From UBA10329 sp964500205 (lineage in GTDB: Bacteria; Bacteroidota; Bacteroidia; UBA10329), in NCBI GenBank assembly GCA_964500205.1, contig CAZCNS010000010.1, positions 1 through 64,000 of the forward strand: DNA of 64,000 nucleotides, read 5' to 3'. Every line of letters begins with the position of its first letter. Position 1 is the stretch's first letter. This document shows positions 59,501-64,000 of this stretch, piece after piece. The position numbers and the translations under genes are program-made. Under the pieces are notes generated by a model. That model had not been told where the DNA came from. It saw only the letters and a list, made by a program, of their open reading frames with translations, and did not search any database.

Positions 59501-60353
59501 TGAGGTGAATGATGGATGCGGCACCACTCCGGCATCCGCATCCGTGACCGTCAATGTGGAACCCACGCCCGTTGTAAACTTTACTGTGGACGCACCCGCA
59601 GGATGCGAGCCACACACCGTGAGCTTCACCGACCTGAGCGCACCTGCGGGTGTTCAATGGCTTTGGGATTTCGGTGATGCAAACTCGTCTGCCGGAACAT
59701 CGACACAGCAAAACCCCTCGTTCACCTATGTAGAAGTGGGAACGTATGATGTGAGCCTTCAGGTCACCTCGGCAAGTGGATGTTCATCAGACACCACCAT
59801 CGTGGCCATGATAGAGGTGGCATCTCCCCCTGAGGCTTCATTTACCGCCACTCCGTCAAATACCACGCTTATCGACCCCACCATCACTTTCACGGACCAA
59901 TCTGAGGGTGACATCACTGGATGGGTGTGGACCTTCGGTGACGGGTTCGATGCCGATGTACAGAACCCGGCACACACCTATCTCGATACCGGCCTTTTCA
60001 ATGTAACGCTCATCGTGACCTCAGCCGAGGGCTGCATCGACATTGCCCGTAGAAATGTGAGCGTGGGGCCGGACTTCATGTTCTACGTTCCGAACAGTTT
60101 CACTCCTGATGGTGACGGGCTGAATGACACCTTCGGTCCAAAAGGCGAAGGCATCCGGTGGGACACTTTCGAGATGTTCGTATTCGACCGTTGGGGTCAA
60201 CAAGTCTTCTACACCAGCGATATCGACACCCCGTGGGACGGTATGATCAATGGCAATGAACCTGTCCTTGGGGTGTACGCCTATCTCATTCATATCACCG
60301 ATGAGAATGGACGGAAACTCCCATTCCGAGGAAATATCACACTTTTGAGGTAG
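56565..60353 (+). CDS. Large SprB-repeat/PKD adhesin with T9SS type B domain
   Basis: 1262 residues, GTG start overlapping the previous stop. Signal peptide with hydrophobic core MLALLFAFFCIATVQAQ (about 21-37). A P-domain-like beta sandwich at about 165-350 (FSANHTYVSDLGFYLVGPPS ... GGWAVQIYDCIAQDVGALTNATISFSD) is followed by Ig-like and four or more SprB-type repeats (about 520-830; e.g. STCDANNGTATATPTSGTAPF, MNCHGICDGSAEVVISGGAA, ALCNGDCNGTATAEAS), two PKD domains (LWDFGDANSSAGTSTQQNP and WTFGDGFDADVQNPAHTY) and a type B domain (FYVPNSFTPDGDGLNDTF). Thr/Val codon runs such as ACC-GTC-ACC-GTG give the repeats a distinct DNA texture. Surface adhesin by inference. Confidence 0.87.
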   Translation: MRTANAEGSGLGTGKRWFQQMLALLFAFFCIATVQAQIFAPNADLTQPTAYTNGMPDDEIFTFCSPDANGNPVQGELTVFPSLNPPGYTFEWGRYNDVTHSYMPILNESGVPFSSITGLQSGGYRVNIMNSNGQVETFNAWVYVSELEADLSLIPDPVQPGCAPFDLEGTVSAVDFTYWDPIDPGAAPFIVDANTEITVCFSANHTYVSDLGFYLVGPPSCGSPTVLLSPNPGANGQNEVCNANSNVSSLCFTTNPAGNFDPCQPNGANLFNPNGNPTSNSNYSGSFSSYGPAGNTTPIDWSPIYGCNSAEGGWAVQIYDCIAQDVGALTNATISFSDGNSTIEYSSGGINSAINDNSCTPASASIYEVPLTTPVDPDPQNIPNTGTITYQLGVTGSPTSLPPGTSTFTQTIDPFPTNDEWYYLEITDNFGCTAIDSVMFAYAGAGTANIDDINATNTLCSSADPVQLTAASTGGAWSGNGVDASGLFDPSVAGIGTHTVTYTIAGACGDVGTIDITVSELEVTTSSTPSTCDANNGTATATPTSGTAPFTYSWNTNPAQSTQTATGLGAGDYEATVASADGCSITVTVTVGLDGGDLGVQMGTATDMNCHGICDGSAEVVISGGAAPISILWNDAAAQQTAVATGLCGGNYEVTVTDANSCSVTLQTSISEPDEITVTAVMDVESDCGQPTGEVTATFAGGTVAGQHAISWNSTPPQNTATATGLMPGEYTVTVTDDNGCEATATVTVTSTPTFTVSITDQSDALCNGDCNGTATAEASNDAVLPVSFSWNTAPVQMDVTANGLCAGTYVVTVTDDAGCMATSSVTIAEPQVIDVTASTASSIICQGQQTQLSAGVDGGTAPLSYEWSSVPSDASLATDAISPEVSPLEATIYTVTVTDANGCVSDPSSVTVAISGPLALDVVFPANGDTTVCAGEPVSILLLGAGGDGNLTYTLPPAVAPLSMPHTLTSNVTNTYVFEVNDGCGTTPASASVTVNVEPTPVVNFTVDAPAGCEPHTVSFTDLSAPAGVQWLWDFGDANSSAGTSTQQNPSFTYVEVGTYDVSLQVTSASGCSSDTTIVAMIEVASPPEASFTATPSNTTLIDPTITFTDQSEGDITGWVWTFGDGFDADVQNPAHTYLDTGLFNVTLIVTSAEGCIDIARRNVSVGPDFMFYVPNSFTPDGDGLNDTFGPKGEGIRWDTFEMFVFDRWGQQVFYTSDIDTPWDGMINGNEPVLGVYAYLIHITDENGRKLPFRGNITLLR

Positions 60354-60374
60354 CAAAAACGAAACCGAGCAACC

Positions 60375-60821
60375 ATGAAAACACTGAAGATCATAGCATT
60401 TATGGCATTCACCCTGTTCCATGGAAATGCCCTCTTTGCACAGCAGACCATTCATTTTGAAGAGAATGGAGTGGTCATTTCCTCAGTCCTTGCAGATTGT
60501 TCTGACCCGGCAAATGGCACTGCCAACATGTACCTGCTGCTTACAGTTACAAATACTAACGATCATGCTGTGGAAGTGCGTTTCACGAAACAGATGTTTT
60601 ACGGCAATAAGTGCATCGGTTGCGGTGAATCCAACCCTGAACAGGAGGTGACGGTCAACCTTTCTGCAGGCGGTACGTCTTCTGGAGTGTGTGTTGATAA
60701 GCGAAGCGGGCTCTCGGTATTTCATTCAATGAAAGGTAATGACCATGTTGAACCACTCAGAGTATTTAGGGTCGATCAAGCCTTGGTGACTTCACTTCTC
60801 ACCGAAAAATCCGGGAAATGA
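60375..60821 (+). CDS. Small secreted protein between adhesin genes
   Basis: 148 residues. Signal peptide MKTLKIIAFMAFTLFHGNALFAQ. The mature part is strand-rich (MYLLLTVTNTNDHAVEVRF, about 54-72) with four or five Cys: ADCSDP, NKCIGCGESN (C-x-x-C, about 82-85) and GVCVDKR; disulfides are plausible. It has no T9SS domain. The start lies 21 bases after the previous stop and its own stop overlaps the next ATG (ATGA), so it belongs to the operon. No family recognised; it might act as a periplasmic partner or modifier of the secreted adhesins. Confidence 0.7.
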   Translation: MKTLKIIAFMAFTLFHGNALFAQQTIHFEENGVVISSVLADCSDPANGTANMYLLLTVTNTNDHAVEVRFTKQMFYGNKCIGCGESNPEQEVTVNLSAGGTSSGVCVDKRSGLSVFHSMKGNDHVEPLRVFRVDQALVTSLLTEKSGK

Positions 60822-63800
60822 GAAATGTACTTAAGTTTTGGTGGCCAGTGCTCTCCGTGATTAGCGGGTATACAGCTTTTGGCCAGTGCTCTGTGAATGC
60901 CCTATCATCAAGCTATGATATTACATGCGGAGAATCGGTTGTCCTCTCGCACTTCGGCTCCACTCAAGGCAATATCAGCTTTTCAGAGAATTTTAACAGT
61001 GGGCAACCCACTGGCTGGGCTTTCACACAACAAGCGACCTTCACAAACCCATGCAGCCCTGGAGGGGTTGACGGAAGCACTCACATCTGGATGGGAGATA
61101 ATTCCGGGGTTCCAAGGTCACTTGTGACCCTACCGCTGAACTTCGGGCCTGCAGTTGCGCCTGCGGGTGGCACGATTTGCTTCGATCTGCTCTTCTCTGC
61201 CCAGGGTGACGCATCGCCATGTGAGGGACCGGACGAGCCTGACGAAGGGGTTTATCTTCAGTACTCCACGAATGGTGGCAGCACATGGATCAACATTACC
61301 TACTTCGATCCAAACGGAGGCAATGACCCTCAACTTGTGAACTGGAACAACTGGTGCTATGACATGCCTCCAGGTGCTCTTGTGGACGGTGTTCAGTTCA
61401 GATGGTTTCAAGATGCGGACTCCGGCTCGGAATACGACCACTGGGGATTGGACAATGTGGAAATATTCGTGAATGACCCGACCACGCAATACGTGTGGAC
61501 TCACGACAACTACACCACTCAGGAACCGGGTGATAATCCCACACCTGTCGCCCCTCAGACCACTACCACCTACACGGTGAACATGACCACCTCTACTGGC
61601 AACTGCACTGCCAACGTAACGGTGAACGTTACCAACCCAGATGTTCAGGTGAATGCGGGGACCGATCAGAGCGTCTGTGCCGGTGAATGCATCAACCTCT
61701 CGCCAACGGTAACCGTTGTAAATGACCCCGGTGGAATCAAAACCTTTGCTAACAATCAGACCGAGAGCTTTGATGCGTCCGTGTTCGGTGCGGCCAGTGT
61801 GAACGTGAATATTCAGGACTTGAATATGAACACGGTGAATCCCGGCTCTGTGATTGAGGTGTGTATCAGTGATTTAACCTTTTTTGGAGTCGGACTACCC
61901 CCGGGAGGTGTAGAGACCTTGTCATTGACGCTGATTTGTCCCGATGGAGGTCAAGTGAATCTTGTTCCGAGCGGAGCAGCACCCTCAGGTCCCAACCTTT
62001 TTCAGTCATCTTTTTACAGTAACGCGTGCTTTGTCCCGAGTGGAGGAACAGATATCACCACTCTAACTGGCGCTCAGGCAACTCCCATTACAGGGACATT
62101 CAATTCCGCTCAACCATTTACAGGGGTTGAAGGCTGCACAGCGAACGGACTGTGGTCAATTGAAGTCTCCACATCTGCACTTGCTGGTAATGGAACGTTT
62201 GAAGGTTGGTCCATCACTTTCGATGACGAGATTGACGAGTACACACCGGATGTATCGTGGTCGCCCACCACGTATATCACAGCGGGACAGGAGACTTCTC
62301 CAACCCCGCAAGTCTGTCCGCTCGGCCCTATCACTTATACACTTTCGGCCACAGATACGGCAGGTTGTCTCACCGTGACAGATGACATCGCGATAACACT
62401 GGATGACGACTGCTGCGAGACCGACACCTCACCCATCAACGGACCGACCGACCTCTGTGCCAACGAGCAGGGTGTGACCTTCTCTGTGACCAACACACCA
62501 GGTTCCACTTATACTTGGACGGTACCTGCCGGGGCGACCATCGCCAGCGGTCAAGGCACGAACCAGGTGACTGTGAACTTCGGGGCCACAGGCGGTGCGG
62601 TCTCCGTAGTGGAAACGGTGGACTGTGGAGACGGCCCGCCCCAGACCTTGGACGTAGCAATTACAGATTCACCGAACCTTGTCATCACCGACCCAGCCGT
62701 TGAATGCGCACCTACAACCATAGACCTCACTGCGGCTGCTGTGACGGTGGGCAGCACGGGCTTAGGAAACTTGACGTACTGGACAGATGCCGCAGCAACA
62801 GCAACGCTTGCCGATCCAGATGCAGTAGCCAGCTCGGGCACATACTACATTCAAGCAGGCACGGGTGACTGCGCAGCTATTGAGCCTGTTACTGTAACCA
62901 TAGACAACTGCGAGAGCTGCGCGATTACCAACTTCGGTCTCAGTATAGATGATTGCTACACTGCTGGAGGTTTTCAGCAGTACGATGTAGCAGGAAACAT
63001 CACGTACTCAGAACCGCCCGCTACAGGCACGCTGACCATTACCAACTGCTTCGGACAGCAGCAGGTGATCAACGCTCCCTTCAGCGGTAGCGATGATTTC
63101 GTTTTCACCGGGCTGCCTCAGAACGGAGAGGAGTGCGTCTTTACGGCTGTTTTCAGCGATGACCCTGCTTGCACAGCGAACGTAGGCATCATAGCACCAC
63201 CGACTTTCACCTTTATCAGTTCCGGATGTGATATCGGTTCGGGTCAGGTGAGCGGCACGGTAGAGTTCGTGAATCCCCCGGCCACGGGAACGTTGGTGAT
63301 CAGTGCGGAGGACGGCATCGGCACGGTCACCACGGAGCTCCAGCCTCCCTTCGCGAGTCCGTCCAACTGGACTGTTACCGGCCTCGACCCTACATCGGAC
63401 GACTATGTAATCACCTTCTATTTCTCGGAGTTCCCGGGGTGCACGCAGCAAGTGTCGGTGATCTGCGGATGCTCTGCTCAGGCTGGGTCTACCACTGTGA
63501 CTGTCAATGGCACACCTACTCTGACCCCGGTACTCTGCGAGGATGATGTGGTCATTATCACTTCCAACGGGAACTACACCCTGCCGGAGGACGAAGGGCC
63601 ATTAGGGCCGTTCGACTATCAGCCCGCGCTGGTCTATCTGGTCTTCAACTGTGCACCCACGCCTGGTCTCTTTCCTGGTGACGACCCTTGTTTCGTGGCC
63701 ATCATTCCTGTGCCAGAGACAATCGGGGATGCGAACGATGCTCAATCTATCGTAACCCAGCTGCCCCCCGACCTTTTTGACAACGGTCAGGTGTATATCG

Positions 63801-64000
63801 CCCCCATCACTCTTTATCACTTCGACCCAATCACTCCGAATTACATTGTCAATGCCAACTGTTGGGCATTGGGTCCTGTGTCGATAGTGACCTACCTCGA
63901 CCCCATAACCTCTACCATGACTGAGAGCTGCCCGAACAATAACGTGACGGTGACACTGAACGGAGGAAGTCCGGCCAACAACGGCAGTGTCTTCACGGCA
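60818..64000 (+). CDS. Giant secreted protein, 3'-truncated by window end
   Basis: The ATG at 60818 overlaps the previous stop; the frame remains open for 1061 codons to the window edge, as I checked codon by codon over much of its length. Signal peptide (about 1-23, SGYTAFGQ). Residues 45-220 are a reelin-repeat-like module (ISFSENFNSGQPTGWAF ... YLQYSTNGGSTWINITYFDP ... FRWFQDADSGSEYDHWGLDNVEIF), then an Ig-like segment (TTTYTVNMTTSTGNCTANVTV), a P-domain-like module (about 325-470; LTLICPDGGQVNLV ... GLWSIEVSTSALAGNGTFEGW) and further Ig/PKD-like repeats rich in Cys. A T9SS sorting domain is expected beyond the window but not seen. Probably an adhesin or secreted enzyme scaffold. Confidence 0.85.
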   Translation, partial: MRNVLKFWWPVLSVISGYTAFGQCSVNALSSSYDITCGESVVLSHFGSTQGNISFSENFNSGQPTGWAFTQQATFTNPCSPGGVDGSTHIWMGDNSGVPRSLVTLPLNFGPAVAPAGGTICFDLLFSAQGDASPCEGPDEPDEGVYLQYSTNGGSTWINITYFDPNGGNDPQLVNWNNWCYDMPPGALVDGVQFRWFQDADSGSEYDHWGLDNVEIFVNDPTTQYVWTHDNYTTQEPGDNPTPVAPQTTTTYTVNMTTSTGNCTANVTVNVTNPDVQVNAGTDQSVCAGECINLSPTVTVVNDPGGIKTFANNQTESFDASVFGAASVNVNIQDLNMNTVNPGSVIEVCISDLTFFGVGLPPGGVETLSLTLICPDGGQVNLVPSGAAPSGPNLFQSSFYSNACFVPSGGTDITTLTGAQATPITGTFNSAQPFTGVEGCTANGLWSIEVSTSALAGNGTFEGWSITFDDEIDEYTPDVSWSPTTYITAGQETSPTPQVCPLGPITYTLSATDTAGCLTVTDDIAITLDDDCCETDTSPINGPTDLCANEQGVTFSVTNTPGSTYTWTVPAGATIASGQGTNQVTVNFGATGGAVSVVETVDCGDGPPQTLDVAITDSPNLVITDPAVECAPTTIDLTAAAVTVGSTGLGNLTYWTDAAATATLADPDAVASSGTYYIQAGTGDCAAIEPVTVTIDNCESCAITNFGLSIDDCYTAGGFQQYDVAGNITYSEPPATGTLTITNCFGQQQVINAPFSGSDDFVFTGLPQNGEECVFTAVFSDDPACTANVGIIAPPTFTFISSGCDIGSGQVSGTVEFVNPPATGTLVISAEDGIGTVTTELQPPFASPSNWTVTGLDPTSDDYVITFYFSEFPGCTQQVSVICGCSAQAGSTTVTVNGTPTLTPVLCEDDVVIITSNGNYTLPEDEGPLGPFDYQPALVYLVFNCAPTPGLFPGDDPCFVAIIPVPETIGDANDAQSIVTQLPPDLFDNGQVYIAPITLYHFDPITPNYIVNANCWALGPVSIVTYLDPITSTMTESCPNNNVTVTLNGGSPANNGSVFTA

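Overview
The window looks like a chromosomal piece of a fairly GC-rich member of the Bacteroidota, probably of Flavobacteriales type. Three independent signs support this. Many proteins end in type IX secretion (T9SS) sorting domains of type A or type B. Typical Bacteroidota families are present (DUF5686, DUF349, LuxC-like acyl-CoA reductase beside a dicluster ferredoxin, choice-of-anchor V, OMP beta-barrels, Bacteroidota-type Crp/Fnr). Many start codons are preceded by the phylum's -7 promoter element TAnnTTTG, while Shine-Dalgarno sequences are scarce. No rRNA, CRISPR array, phage or intact insertion sequence is visible.

Layout. 1-9.1 kb: iron alcohol dehydrogenase, tRNA-His, EamA transporter, a 45-residue lipoprotein, an overlapping UbiA/GNAT/GDPD operon, two secreted or membrane-anchored proteins of unknown function, and a DUF349 protein. 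9.2-13.2 kb: a DUF5686 outer-membrane protein whose 3' end is present twice, the two copies bracketing a small antitoxin/Doc toxin module; then WbqC. 13.2-22.8 kb: RecQ, glycine dehydrogenase, a hydrolase/exosortase pair, a solitary LuxR helix-turn-helix protein, two TPR proteins and a conserved helical protein. 22.8-24.6 kb: an AT-richer patch with a pentein (PAD/agmatine deiminase)-like protein and a lipoprotein. 24.8-35.8 kb: HtpG, an amine-oxidase-like flavoprotein with a beta-barrel partner, an OMP, two transcription regulators and three T9SS cargo proteins. 36-42.4 kb: RecD-like helicase, RNase HII, AroQ, Xer recombinase, a T9SS cargo with a CxxCH motif, YceI, rhomboid and a CmpB-like membrane protein. 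42.4-52.4 kb: a very large sensor adenylate cyclase, universal stress protein, acyl-CoA reductase/ferredoxin, about 1 kb without a convincing gene, an HD phosphohydrolase and formiminotransferase-cyclodeaminase.

52.4-64 kb (window end) is the most striking part: an ECF sigma factor, a membrane protein with an anti-sigma-like N-terminus but a PKD region and a T9SS type B C-terminal domain, two large SprB-repeat/PKD/type B adhesins, a small secreted protein and a further giant secreted protein that runs off the window. Nearly all are joined by 4-base start/stop overlaps, so this looks like one long transcription unit in which a sigma factor is genetically tied to the surface proteins it may control.

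The other notable structure is the toxin-antitoxin cassette inserted behind the DUF5686 gene. The displaced gene end differs from the present one only by synonymous substitutions, which suggests that the cassette brought a replacement gene end from a related genome.
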